64,000 nt of DNA from Paracoccus sp. DMF-8 (GTDB lineage Bacteria; Pseudomonadota; Alphaproteobacteria; Rhodobacterales; Rhodobacteraceae): contig NZ_JARJHL010000017.1 in NCBI RefSeq assembly GCF_029309835.1, forward strand, positions 186,001 to 250,000. Reading direction: 5' to 3'. This document shows, in pieces, positions 1-9,004 of this stretch. The notes beneath the pieces were generated by a model, which saw only the letters and a program-made list of their open reading frames with translations, did no database searches and had not been told where the DNA came from. Both the position numbers and the translations under genes were made by a program. How positions within the stretch are numbered: position 1 is the stretch's first letter; every line of letters begins with the position of its first letter.

Positions 1-1090
1 TGACCACCGCCCCGATGACGATCATCACATGGCCATCCGTCGCATAGGTCGAGGTGACGACCGGCACGCCCTGCGCCACCCTGGCCGTGATACGATCCGC
101 GTAACCGCTTGGGATCGTTTCGACATCCGCGTTCGAGGCGGGACCGTTGTTCACCGTGAACCCGCCCGCCCGATGCGCCTCGGACAGATCCGTCATGGCG
201 CCGCGCAGGTTCGTCCAGTCCTGCCAGTGGCGCGGAAAGGCCCCCAGCCTGAAGCCTCGGGGATTGCGATCATAGGCTTTCTGCATCACGTCCAGCCGGT
301 CCATCTCGGCGCGGGTCTCGGCACCGTCCGCGGCGGTGGCGACCGACTGGATGCCCCAATAGCGCGCCTGCATTTCGGCGGAACTGGGCATGCACAGAAC
401 CGACCCGCTGGTCGTGACGCCATTCACCGTTTCGGATGCGTCGTTCTGGTTGCGATAGGGCACATCCAGCGACAGAGTCGCCATTTTCACGCTGACCCGG
501 ACCTCTGGCGCGCCCTGACCCTGCGCCGGGACGCTGACCAGATCGGCGCCGCTGTAGCTGTCATCGAAATCCTTGTCACCGGGAAAGCCGCCCGCGCCCG
601 AGCCGAACACATCCTGCACCTTGGGAATGAAATTCCGCGCCCGGCCCCCCGTCGCACGGCGCGCGGCCATGTCGATGCCGGTGATTTCAAGGGTGAATTC
701 CTCGCGTTTCAGCCGCGCCGCCTGATTTTCATAGATCGCCTTGAGCCGGATGCGCCCGTCGCAGGCCGAAACCTGAGCGCGCAGCAGCCCCTGGGCATTG
801 GTGCGCCCGACCAGCCGGCCATCCGCCTCGATCACGATCCCGCGCAGGGGCAAATCGCCCGCGCGCGTCGTCACGGTGACGGCAACCGCGACGGGGCAGC
901 GCACGCGATCCCCCCCGACCTCGGCATCGGGCGCGGCGGCGACGGCCTGCGCGGTCCGGCGCGCATCGGCATTGCCGCCCGGCGCCTGCGCCCCCGTCCC
1001 TGCCCCACCCCCGCCAGAGGTGAACCGCGACAGCAACGCGCGCAGCGTATCGGCGATGCCCATCGGTTCGCTCATTGTTGCATCAACCAT
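1..1090 (-). CDS. Putative type VI secretion cargo with papain/C39-like peptidase core (partial, runs off left edge)
   Basis: An uninterrupted minus-strand frame of 363 visible residues starts at the ATG at 1090, which has GAGGA a few bases upstream and overlaps the stop of the preceding gene. The C-terminus lies outside the window. Residues about 1-60 are a low-complexity Gly/Ala linker. Residues about 63-140 look like a beta-sandwich (VTVTTRAG ... RLVGRTNAQG). Residues about 208-363 resemble a C39/papain-like cysteine peptidase: an LDVPYRNQND lead-in, Cys233 within VLCMPSSAEM at the start of a helix, and His354 within DGHVMIVIG. No signal peptide is visible, which fits export by a contractile system. 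It is the third gene of a unit headed by a DUF4123 protein, the usual setting for VgrG-delivered cargo. The effector role is inferred from context; a housekeeping amidase or peptidase remains possible. Confidence 0.6.
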   Translation of the reverse strand, partial: MVDATMSEPMGIADTLRALLSRFTSGGGGAGTGAQAPGGNADARRTAQAVAAAPDAEVGGDRVRCPVAVAVTVTTRAGDLPLRGIVIEADGRLVGRTNAQGLLRAQVSACDGRIRLKAIYENQAARLKREEFTLEITGIDMAARRATGGRARNFIPKVQDVFGSGAGGFPGDKDFDDSYSGADLVSVPAQGQGAPEVRVSVKMATLSLDVPYRNQNDASETVNGVTTSGSVLCMPSSAEMQARYWGIQSVATAADGAETRAEMDRLDVMQKAYDRNPRGFRLGAFPRHWQDWTNLRGAMTDLSEAHRAGGFTVNNGPASNADVETIPSGYADRITARVAQGVPVVTSTYATDGHVMIVIGAVV

Positions 1091-1853
1091 GCCTGTCCTC
1101 ACTTGGTGAGGGCTCGGAGGCCCAAATCCTGCGGATCGTTTCTGCCGCTGCGACCGACCGGGTGGCATCATCCTCGCCCTTGTTCACAAAGGCGCGGGAG
1201 AGATCGACATATCGGGCGTCATGGAAAAAATAGGCGCCCAGATGTAACGACAATACGGCAAAAATAACGGAAACGTCATAAGGCATGCGCTGCCGTTTGA
1301 CGTTTTGCATGACGTGTTCGGCAAAACCGTCCATGGCGCTGTCGCTGGCAACCGACGACCGGTCGGGCCAGGCCTCGGTCACGATCCGGGCGACGCGGCA
1401 CATATCCAGATTGCCGCCGGCTTCGATCGCGCGCAGACAACTGTCCAGCGCCACGGCGGGGTCATCGCATTCGACCCGCCCCATGCCCTGCCAGCGGTTG
1501 GCAAAAGGGGTAAAAGCCTCGGTATCGGGGGCAAGCGTGGCCGCGCCGCGTTCGTCCAGCCAGCCCGCGCGGGCCAGTTCGTGCCGGAAAAGCGGGTTTT
1601 GTTCAAAGGCATAGCCACACAGCACGCTATGCGACAGATAGCGCAGATGTTCGCGTTGCCGGACAATGCCAAGCGCCTGCGACCGGTCCAGACAGGCGCG
1701 GGCGAAATCGCGCCTTGGCTGCGCCGCAGCCAGCCACGGATCGTCGTCATAGGCAAAGCCCAGAAAGCTGATGGCATCGTCCAGATAGACCTCGGCCCGC
1801 TGTTCGCGCGCTTCCCGCTGCGCATAATGGGTCAGGATGTCATACAGCCTCAC
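1083..1853 (-). CDS. Hypothetical protein between DUF4123 adaptor and peptidase-like cargo
   Basis: A 256-residue protein with no family I recognise. The start is a GTG at 1853 whose bases overlap the stop of the DUF4123 gene (GTGA), so translation is probably coupled. The protein is mostly helical by composition, with no signal peptide and no clear transmembrane segment; a hydrophobic stretch near residues 195-210 (VSVIFAVLSLHLGAYFF) is probably a buried helix. It lies between the DUF4123 gene and the peptidase-like gene, the usual place for a cargo-specific chaperone, a second effector or an immunity protein. Without a signal peptide, a periplasmic immunity role is less likely. The function is unknown. 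Confidence 0.6.
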   Translation of the reverse strand: MRLYDILTHYAQREAREQRAEVYLDDAISFLGFAYDDDPWLAAAQPRRDFARACLDRSQALGIVRQREHLRYLSHSVLCGYAFEQNPLFRHELARAGWLDERGAATLAPDTEAFTPFANRWQGMGRVECDDPAVALDSCLRAIEAGGNLDMCRVARIVTEAWPDRSSVASDSAMDGFAEHVMQNVKRQRMPYDVSVIFAVLSLHLGAYFFHDARYVDLSRAFVNKGEDDATRSVAAAETIRRIWASEPSPSEDRHG

Positions 1854-2575
1854 GCCATGGCCTCGCGCGGATCATCAAGCGGCTTCAGCCGGAGCGGTGG
1901 CGGATCAAACAGCAGGGGCGCAGAGGGCAATGTCGCGTCAGTGGCAGAAAGCCCGTCGTCAGGCGGTGGCGGGGCCAGAGGTGTCTGCGTCAGAGGCAGC
2001 GGTTCGACCAGCAGGCAGCTGTCGCGGTCGGGGACCGGAACCATCACCCGTTCGCAGGGCGCGAAAAAGCGCCGCGCCTCGGGCAGGGAGGCCGCGCTTT
2101 TTTGCAGCATCTGCACCGATTGCGCGTCCCAGAAGCGGAAATACAGCCAGGCACCATTATCGTCCTGAACGCGGGTATATTTGCGGAAATGGCGCCACAG
2201 ATCGTCCATCGTCCGTCGCGAGCGCAGGAACATCGCCGCCGCCGCATCCCACAGGCCAAAGGGCGCCCCGGCCGTGAACAGGCGGCGGGTCAGCCGGGCA
2301 TCGGGGCGCAGCGCGACCAGCCAGGGCGCGACATGGCCCCAATCCTCCTGCGCCTTGCCGCGAAACAGGCAGCGATGGACAAGGCCGCTGGCCTCAAGCT
2401 CTTCGGCCAGGTTGGGCAGGCGCGCGGCGTCCAGAACCGCCCAGGTCGAACAGGGGCTGGCAGGCTCGTCGGGGCGGCCGCGGTCGGGCAGATCGCCAAA
2501 CAGCAGATCGGCCAGAGCGTCCGGCACGCAGCGTTTCGGCCAGACACCGATCTGCGGCCCAAGCGGTTCGATCAT
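1850..2575 (-). CDS. DUF4123 domain protein (type VI effector adaptor-like)
   Basis: A 241-residue protein beginning MIEPLGPQIG at the ATG at 2575. Upstream in-frame codons do not look like protein. The region from WAVLDAARLPNLAEEL through GHVAPWLVAL and LWRHFRKYTRVQ to YFRFWDAQSVQML fits DUF4123, the family of Tap/TEC adaptors that load effectors onto VgrG spikes. The C-terminal 60 residues are proline-rich and may be a flexible tail. It is first in a three-gene, translationally overlapping minus-strand unit. No vgrG, hcp, PAAR or structural tss gene is visible nearby, so the locus looks like an orphan cargo island, or its vgrG lies outside the window. Confidence 0.7.
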   Translation of the reverse strand: MIEPLGPQIGVWPKRCVPDALADLLFGDLPDRGRPDEPASPCSTWAVLDAARLPNLAEELEASGLVHRCLFRGKAQEDWGHVAPWLVALRPDARLTRRLFTAGAPFGLWDAAAAMFLRSRRTMDDLWRHFRKYTRVQDDNGAWLYFRFWDAQSVQMLQKSAASLPEARRFFAPCERVMVPVPDRDSCLLVEPLPLTQTPLAPPPPDDGLSATDATLPSAPLLFDPPPLRLKPLDDPREAMA

Positions 2576-3109
2576 GGAAAGCGAGGTCAGCCTCAACGTG
2601 GGACCTGCCCCATCCGGGGAGGACGCAGATCTGCGGATGCGCCGCCAGACATTTGAACCGCCCGCCCCATTGGGCACCCCGACCTGAATTCCCATTCGCC
2701 CCCGCATGATAGCAGCGGTGAAATACGCAAACAACTCGATATGTCTGTCTTGTCGGGGCCGGATGCAATGGCGGCGGACAGCGCGGGTGCGGGCCAACCC
2801 ATGACGCAACGCAGGCGCGCGGAAATTCAGGGGCGCGCAGACATCAGGCAGCCCTGCGGTCGGGCCAGACAGGCCGAGATGCAGAACGGCCCCGGCCCGC
2901 CGCGTCGCCAAGGCGCGCGCCCCTCACGGCTGGCTGGCGCCGGGTCGCCTGACCATCGCTGATTGCGCGGTCTGTCCGATATCGCGCGGGCACCGGCAGG
3001 CGCGGCGGTCTTTTCCGCCTGCCCCGCAACCCGTATCCGGATCGCGGGGATCACGGCGCAGTGACATCATCCGGCAATGGTGCCCCGGACATGCGTCAGG
3101 GATCGGGGG
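2576..3109. other. Intergenic region with no supported gene
   Basis: These 534 bases lie between the DUF4123 gene and the end of fhs. All short frames here have shadow-like composition, rich in Arg, Pro and Ala without conserved motifs. I looked for a remnant vgrG or PAAR gene and saw none. An inverted pair GGCAGGCG (2995-3002) / CGCCTGCC (3016-3023) lies downstream of fhs and could act as its terminator, but it has no T-tract on either side. A promoter for the DUF4123 unit should lie near 2580-2700; I cannot pick clear -35/-10 boxes. Confidence 0.5.
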
Positions 3110-4780
3110 TCAGAAAAGCCCCTCGATCTGTCCTGCCGCGTTCAGGCGGATCGATTCCGCCGCCGGGTGGCGCGGCAGGCCCGGCATGGTCATGATATCG
3201 CCGCAGATCACCACGACGAAACCCGCCCCCGCCGACAAACGCACCTCGCGCACCGGGAGGACATGGCCCGAAGGCGCGCCCAGCTGGGTCGGATCGGCCG
3301 AGAAACTGTATTGCGTCTTGGCCATGCAGACCGGCAGATCGCCATAGCCTTCCTCTTCCCACCTTGCCAGTTGGGCGCGGACGGATGCCGGGGCGTCGGC
3401 CCGGTCGGCGCCGTAGATCTGTTGAACGATGGTCTGGATCTTGTCCCACAGCGGCATCGCATCGGGATAGAGCATCCGGAAATCCGCCTGACCGCCTTCG
3501 GCCAGACCGACGACGACACGGGCCAGTTCCTCGGCCCCGGCGCCGCCTTCGGCCCAGTGACGCGCGACCACCGCATCGACACCGATTTTCGCGCAGATAT
3601 CGCGCAGAGCCTGAACCTCGGCATCGGTGTCGCTGTGGAAATGGTTGACGGCGACGACGACCGGCAGGCCGTAGCGGCGCATGTTCTGGACATGGCGTTC
3701 CAGATTGACGGAACCACGGGTCAGCGCGGCCACGTCTTCCTGCCCCAGATCGGCCTTGGCCACGCCGCCGTTCATTTTCAGCGCGCGGATGGTCGCGACG
3801 ATCACCACCGCATCGGGCGCGATCCCCGCCTTGCGGCATTTGATGTCCAGAAACTTCTCGGCCCCCAGATCGGCGCCGAAACCGGCCTCGGTCACGACAT
3901 AATCGGCCATGGTCATCGCGGTGCGGGTGGCGATGACGCTGTTGCAGCCATGGGCGATATTGGCAAAGGGGCCGCCATGAACCAGCGCGGGATTGTTTTC
4001 CAGCGTCTGGACAAGGTTCGGCTGCAAGGCATCGCGCAACAGCACGGTCATCGCGCCATGGGCGTCGATATCGGCCGCCGTGATCGGAGTCCGTTCGACC
4101 GTATAGCCGACGACGATGCGGCCAAGACGGGTCTGCAGGTCATCCATATCCGTCGCCAGACACAGGATCGCCATGACCTCGGACGCGACGGTGATGTCGA
4201 AACCGCTTTCGCGCGGATAGCCGTTCGCGGCCCCGCCAAGCGAGACGACGATATTGCGCAGCGCCCGGTCGTTCATGTCCAGAACCCGGCGCCAGGTCAC
4301 GCGGCGGGTGTCGAACCCGGCCCTGTTGCCCCAGTAGATATGGTTGTCGATCATCGCCGACAGCAGGTTGTGGGCGCTGGTGATGGCATGGAAATCGCCG
4401 GTGAAATGCAGGTTGATGTCCTCCATCGGGACAACCTGCGCATGACCGCCGCCGGCCGCGCCGCCCTTCATCCCGAAGTTCGGGCCAAGGCTGGCCTCGC
4501 GGATGCAGACGACCGCCTTTTTGCCGATGCGATTCAGGGCGTCACCCAGACCGACGGTGGTCGTGGTCTTGCCTTCCCCGGCGGGGGTGGGGTTGATTGC
4601 GGTGACCAGGATCAGCCGCCCCTTGGGCCGGTCGGCGCGCGCGGCCACGGCCTCATGGGTGATCTTGGCCTTGTCATGGCCATAGGGCAGGACTTCCTCG
4701 GGGGACAGGTCCAGTCTGGCCGCGATGTCGAAGATCGGGCGTTTGGTGGCTTGGCGGGCGATTTCGATATCTGACAACAT
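3110..4780 (-). CDS. fhs: Formate-tetrahydrofolate ligase
   Basis: A 556-residue protein, the usual length of the family. It joins formate to tetrahydrofolate using ATP to give 10-formyl-THF, feeding C1 units into the folate pool in the cytosol. The N-terminal P-loop [14 protein letters not shown] (residues 62-75) and the following [12 protein letters not shown] are typical. The [10 protein letters not shown] start at 4780 has AGAGGA six bases upstream; the 19 additional in-frame codons further upstream are not protein-like. It lies upstream of and divergent from the LysR/mau locus. Methylamine oxidation yields formaldehyde and then formate, so placing formate assimilation beside mau makes metabolic sense. 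Two 19-base direct repeats lie 70-110 bases upstream. Confidence 0.96.
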   Translation of the reverse strand: MLSDIEIARQATKRPIFDIAARLDLSPEEVLPYGHDKAKITHEAVAARADRPKGRLILVTAINPTPAGEGKTTTTVGLGDALNRIGKKAVVCIREASLGPNFGMKGGAAGGGHAQVVPMEDINLHFTGDFHAITSAHNLLSAMIDNHIYWGNRAGFDTRRVTWRRVLDMNDRALRNIVVSLGGAANGYPRESGFDITVASEVMAILCLATDMDDLQTRLGRIVVGYTVERTPITAADIDAHGAMTVLLRDALQPNLVQTLENNPALVHGGPFANIAHGCNSVIATRTAMTMADYVVTEAGFGADLGAEKFLDIKCRKAGIAPDAVVIVATIRALKMNGGVAKADLGQEDVAALTRGSVNLERHVQNMRRYGLPVVVAVNHFHSDTDAEVQALRDICAKIGVDAVVARHWAEGGAGAEELARVVVGLAEGGQADFRMLYPDAMPLWDKIQTIVQQIYGADRADAPASVRAQLARWEEEGYGDLPVCMAKTQYSFSADPTQLGAPSGHVLPVREVRLSAGAGFVVVICGDIMTMPGLPRHPAAESIRLNAAGQIEGLF

Positions 4781-4849
4781 TTCAATCCTCTGGCGGGCCG
4801 ACCCTGTCAGTTGCTCTGCCGGGGGGGCGCTTGGCAAGTATTTTCGAAA

Positions 4850-4890
4850 GTCGCAATACTCTTGTCGGGTTGTCGCAATACTCTTGTCGG
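4850..4890. repeat. Two 19-base direct repeats upstream of fhs
   Basis: GTCGCAATACTCTTGTCGG occurs at 4850-4868 and again, identical, at 4872-4890, a 22-base period or about two helical turns. The repeats lie 70-110 bases upstream of the fhs start and about 240 bases upstream of the LysR start. Same-face spacing upstream of a divergent promoter suggests a regulator binding site, possibly for the LysR protein or a C1-responsive factor. This is inference; no binding factor can be named. Confidence 0.6.
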
Positions 4891-5132
4891 ATCAGCCGAA
4901 AGGCGCAGATTTCGCGCCTGTCCGGGCAGGTTTCAGCGCATCGCCACACATGCAATCCCCTGATATGCAAGGCTGCGGAATGGGCGGCGCCATGGATCCG
5001 GCAGCAGGCACATTGACAAGGCCGGGCTTTGTCGGCGCAATCCCTGCCACATCGTTTTCCGCGTCTTGACGGGCAGTTGCCGGGCGCGTCAATGGGACAG
5101 GACCAGACAGGGGGGGCGCGGCAGGATGGGGC

Positions 5133-5975
5133 ATGAACTGGGACGACCTGCGCATCATTGCGGCGATCTGCAGCACCGGGTCCTTTACCCGCGCCGCGCG
5201 CGAGTTGCAGATCGACGAAACCACCGTCAGCCGCCGCCTGACCCGGCTGGAAGCCGCGCTGGAGGTCACCCTGTTCGAGGCTGTGGACGGCCATCGCCGC
5301 CCGACCAGCGCCTGCCGCGCCATCCTGCGCCATCTGGACGAGATGGAGCAATCCGCCTCGAACATCCGCAAGCTGCTGGCGGGGCAGGACCATATGCAGC
5401 GGCAGTTCCGGCTGACCACGGTTGCGTTCATCGCCGAACAATATCTGGCGCCGAACCTGACCCGGCTGCTGACCGACCTGCCCGAACTGTCGCTGAGCAT
5501 CGACACCTCGGACCAGAATGCCGACATGTCGCGATGGGAGGCGGATTTCGCCATCCGCCTTGGCCGTCCCCGGCAGGGCGCCTTTCTGATGCGCCGCATC
5601 GGTCAGATCGGCTTTTCGCTGGTGCGCCCCCGCGATCCGCAGGAACGCGCCCGCGCCGTGGTCCTGTCCTATCCCCATCCGCTGGTCGAGGCCCCGGAAA
5701 TGCAGCGCCTGATGACCGCGACGCAGGGGCAGGCCGTGCGGGTCGAAACCTCGGATTTCGGGCTGATCCGCCGCATGCTGGAAGGGGGCGGGACGATTGC
5801 CGCCGTTCCCGATTTCATCGCCCGCGGCCTTGGCTGGAATTCCGCGCTGGAAACCCTGCCGCTGGAGGTCGAACGCGAGGTCTGGCTGCTGTCCCAGCCC
5901 CATCTGCGCAACGACGCTTTGGCCCGTCAGGTGGCCGAGTGGTGTTCGAATCTGTTCATGCCGCGCCCGGCCTGA
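5133..5975 (+). CDS. mauR: LysR-family transcriptional regulator, probable mau operon activator
   Basis: A 280-residue LysR-type protein. The N-terminal winged helix-turn-helix runs from DDLRIIAAICSTGSF to TTVSRRLTRLE (residues about 4-45), followed by a PBP2-like effector domain. The start at 5133 gives the standard short N-terminus. It lies 294 bases upstream of mauF on the same strand. In Paracoccus denitrificans the mau activator MauR is a LysR protein upstream of mauF, described as divergently transcribed, so the co-directional arrangement here differs and the assignment is by family and position. The intervening AT-rich region holds palindromes that could be its sites. It might instead control fhs, which is divergent on the other side. 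Confidence 0.65.
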   Translation: MNWDDLRIIAAICSTGSFTRAARELQIDETTVSRRLTRLEAALEVTLFEAVDGHRRPTSACRAILRHLDEMEQSASNIRKLLAGQDHMQRQFRLTTVAFIAEQYLAPNLTRLLTDLPELSLSIDTSDQNADMSRWEADFAIRLGRPRQGAFLMRRIGQIGFSLVRPRDPQERARAVVLSYPHPLVEAPEMQRLMTATQGQAVRVETSDFGLIRRMLEGGGTIAAVPDFIARGLGWNSALETLPLEVEREVWLLSQPHLRNDALARQVAEWCSNLFMPRPA

Positions 5976-6269
5976 CGCCGCTTCGGTATACCATTACATA
6001 CAAAAGTCATACCAAAGGATGAGAATGGACCTTTGCCGCCATGAAAGAAGTTTTCCTGACAGTTATATAATTTTCAAAATGATATCATGCGGTTGAAAAT
6101 TTCCCCTGATTCGGCCTGCATTTTTGCACCCACCCCTGCTGAAATACCAATTCAATCGCCGCGTCACTTGGCCGCACAGTTGTCACATCCGATCACCTGC
6201 CTTCCCTTACGGCACTCTGGCGAGTCCGAAGGCTGGTGATCGTGATGACCGAACGAGAGGAGGCGTGAG
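5976..6269 (+). promoter_or_regulatory. AT-rich mau promoter region with palindromes
   Basis: This 294-base gap before mauF is strikingly AT-rich around 5985-6110. It contains the palindrome GGTATACC (5985-5992) and a perfect 10-base palindrome ATGATATCAT (6079-6088) inside a T/A-rich tract. A purine-rich GAGAGGAGG (about 6254-6262) is the ribosome binding site for the GTG start of mauF at 6270. LysR proteins bind imperfect dyads with T-N11-A cores, so this is the expected place for the methylamine-responsive promoter. I cannot fix -35 and -10 boxes with confidence. Confidence 0.5.
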
Positions 6270-7116
6270 GTGACATCCATTCAAGAGTTTCCGATCCGTG
6301 GTGACATCGCCGCAGATCGGGACGAAGTGCCCGATTGCGTCGTTTTTCCCGACCAGCTTTCGGCCCCGGCCCGCCTTGGCGTGCTGGCCGCCGGCCTTGC
6401 CGCGGGCATCGCGGGCGGTTTCGCACTGAAAGGCGCGGCTGATCCCGGTCAGGCGCTTTGGGGGGTGATCGGGCTGGCCGCCGTCGCGGGGGGCGTCCTG
6501 TCGACATGGTCGCCCTGCGGCTATTCGTCGATTTCGCTGCTGCGCGCATCGGGCAAGGGCCTGCAGGCGGCGGTGGGCTATATCCCGACCTTTGCCGCGC
6601 ATGGGCTGGGCCATGCGGCGGGGGCGCTGATCCTTGGTTCGCTGCTTGGGGCCTTGGGTGCGATTCTGGGCTTTGCCGGGTTTGCCACGGGTTTCGGCCT
6701 GTCGGTGCTGGCCCTGATCGGTCTGGCCTACGGCGCGCATCAGCTGGATTTCCTGCGCGTGCCCTATCCGCAGCGCCGGGCGCAGGTGCCCCATGACGCC
6801 CGCCAGCGTTTCCCGAAATGGGTCGTCGGCGCGCTTTACGGTCTGTCGCTTGGCCTGGACTACCTGACCTATGTGCGAGACGCCGCTGCCGTATATGGTG
6901 ACCGCCGCCGCCGTTCTGACCGGCAACATCACCCACGCCATTGCCATTATCGCGCTTTTCAACCTTGGGCGTTACCTGCCCGTCGCCGTGAATTTCCTGC
7001 CGATCAAGGATTACGCGATCCAGGCACGGCTTGGTCGCAATCAGGAACGCGCCGCCATTGCCGACGGGGCGATCCTGATCGACTGGCGCGGCCTTGCCGT
7101 GCTCGCGGTCGCCTGA
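6270..7116 (+). pseudogene. mauF: mauF, methylamine utilization membrane protein (frameshifted)
   Basis: The first mau structural gene encodes a polytopic inner-membrane protein needed for methylamine dehydrogenase maturation. The GTG start at 6270 follows GAGAGGAGG. The first frame gives several membrane helices (for example ARLGVLAAGLAAGIAGGFAL) and LSTWSPCGYSSISLLRASGKG. Around 6873-6880 the reading frame breaks: LDYLTYV is followed by nonsense, while the +1 frame continues ETPLPYMVTAAAVLTGNITH to the stop at 7114-7116. Removing one base within GTGCGAGACG restores a single protein of about 281 residues. Either a real one-base insertion or a sequence error; nothing else in the gene looks decayed. 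Confidence 0.85.
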
Positions 7117-7207
7117 CAGCCAGCAAACGACCGGAATTCTTCGCAATTACTGCCTTATCCCAGGGCTCACCGTGCCCCGGACAGGGTGCCATCACAGGGA
7201 GGACAGG

Positions 7208-8442
7208 ATGGCCAATCCACATAAATCTACCCCCAAATACCTGAAACTGCTTGGCGCGGGTGTCGCCACCTCGCTGCTTGCGCCTGGTGCCGCCACCGCG
7301 CAGGGAGTGCACAGACCTCGGGTCAGCGCGCCGCAGCCGAGGCCGCAGCCGCCCTTGCCGGGGGCGAGGCCGACGAGCCGGTGATCCTGAACGCGCCCGC
7401 GCCCGACACGCGCCGCGTCTATGTCACCGACCCCGCGCATTTCGCGGCCGTGACCCAGCAATATGCCATCGACGCCGAAAACGGTCGCGTGATCGGCATG
7501 ACCGATGGCGGCTTTCTGGCCCATCCCGTCGCGGCCGAGGACGGTTCGTTCTTTGCCCAGGCCAGCACGGTCTATTCCCGCATCGCGCGCGGCGACCGCA
7601 CCGATTACATCGAGGTCTTTGACCCTGAAAGCTTCCTGCCCACCGCAGATATCGAACTGCCCGAAGGCAACGAACGCTTTCTGGTCGGCACCTATCAGTG
7701 GATGAATTCGCTGACGCCCGACAACAAGAAATACCTGTATTACCAATTCCTGCCCGCGCCCGGCGTCGGCGTCGTCGATCTGGAAGGCAAGGCGTTCGAG
7801 CGCATGATCGAAGTGCCGGACTGCTACCACATTTTCCCGGCGACGGAAAACGTCTTTTACATGAACTGCCGCGATGGCAGCCTTGCCCGCATCGACATGT
7901 CGGGCGAAGAGCCGCAGATCACCAATACCGAAGTATTCCACACCGAAGACGAACTGCTGATCAACCATCCGGCATTTTCCATGCGCTCGGGCCGTCTGGT
8001 CTGGCCGACCTATACCGGCAAGATCTTTCAGGCCGACCTGACCGGCGAAGCGGCGACCTTCCGCGCCCCGATCGAGGCCCTGACCGAGGCCGAACGGGCC
8101 GACGAATGGCGTCCGGGCGGCTGGCAGCAGACCGCCTATCGCCGCCCCTCGGACACGATCTATCTGCTGGTCGATCAGCGCGACCAATGGCGCCACAAGA
8201 CCGCCAGCCGCTTTGTCCGCGCGATCAATGCCGCGACCGGCGAACGGATCGCGAAACATGATCTGGGCCACGAGATCGACTCGATCAGCGTCAGCCAGGA
8301 CGACAATCCGCTGCTCTATGCGCTGTCGACCGGCGACAAGACGCTGTATGTCCACGATGCCGCCTCGGGCGAGGAACTGCGCAGCGTCAACGAGCTGGGC
8401 CGGGCGCCGCAGATCCTTGTCACCCATGACATGGGGTCCTGA
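7208..8442 (+). pseudogene. mauB: mauB, methylamine dehydrogenase heavy (alpha) chain (frameshifted in leader)
   Basis: The periplasmic beta-propeller large subunit of methylamine dehydrogenase. The start at 7208 follows GGGAGGACAGG and encodes a leader, [20 protein letters not shown] to GAATAQG. The frame then breaks at the G-run near 7303-7305. The mature protein continues in another frame from [13 protein letters not shown] through [20 protein letters not shown] to the stop at 8442. Adding one base to the CAGGG run rejoins leader and mature chain. The rest of the roughly 400-residue protein is intact and very close to the Paracoccus family, including [17 protein letters not shown] and [13 protein letters not shown]. 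As written, the leader would be lost and the enzyme could not be exported. Confidence 0.9.
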
Positions 8443-8443
8443 G

Positions 8444-9003
8444 ATGCAGGAGGTTCTGCATGAACCCCTGGTCACACAGGGGCTGCGCGGGTTTCTCGCG
8501 CTGCTCTTTGTGACTGCGGCGGTGTCGAAACTGACCAGCCTCGAAGAGTTCTACGGCGTCGTGCGGAATTTCCGCCTGCTGCCGGACGGGCTGTCCAAGG
8601 CCGTGGCCTTCGTCCTGCCCGTCGCCGAGCTTGCCATCGCGGCGGGGCTGCTGATCACGCCGCTGGTGATGCCTGCGGCACGGGCTGCGGCGGCCCTGCT
8701 GACGGTCTTTGGCACGGCCATCGCGATCAACGTCCTGCGTGGCCGGACGCAGATCGACTGCGGCTGTTTCCGCAACGGCATGAAACCAGACATCAGCTGG
8801 GCTTTGGTCGGGCGCAACATCGTCCTGACCGGGCTTGCACTGGCGCTGGTCGGGCTGTTCCCGGCAACGGCGGCGGGCAGCCTGGCCGATATCTTCGTCG
8901 GGCTGATGGCCGGTCTGGTGATGATGCTGCTTTACTTCAGCGCCTCGATGCTTGGCGGTCTGACTGCCCGGCAAACGCAACTTCCATGTCGAAAGGTCGC
9001 TGA
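8444..9003 (+). CDS. mauE: mauE, methylamine dehydrogenase maturation membrane protein (3' frameshift fuses it to mauD)
   Basis: A polytopic membrane protein starting MQEVLHEPLVTQGLRG at 8444, immediately after the mauB stop. It has several hydrophobic helices and a conserved CGC motif (Cys106, Cys108 in RTQIDCGCF). MauE works with MauD in forming the six disulfides and folding of the MauA subunit. As written the frame has no stop and reads straight through into mauD. If one G is restored in the CCCGG run near 8970, the frame ends ANATSMSKGR and stops at TGA 9001-9003, one base before the mauD ATG at 9005. I therefore place the natural end at 9003. The alternative is a genuine MauE-MauD fusion ending at 9604. 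Confidence 0.8.
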
Positions 9004-9004
9004 G

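Noticed and set aside
2576..3109. Possible remnant vgrG or PAAR gene upstream of the DUF4123 gene
   Set aside because: Six frames were read by eye; none contains spike-like or PAAR motifs and all have shadow composition.
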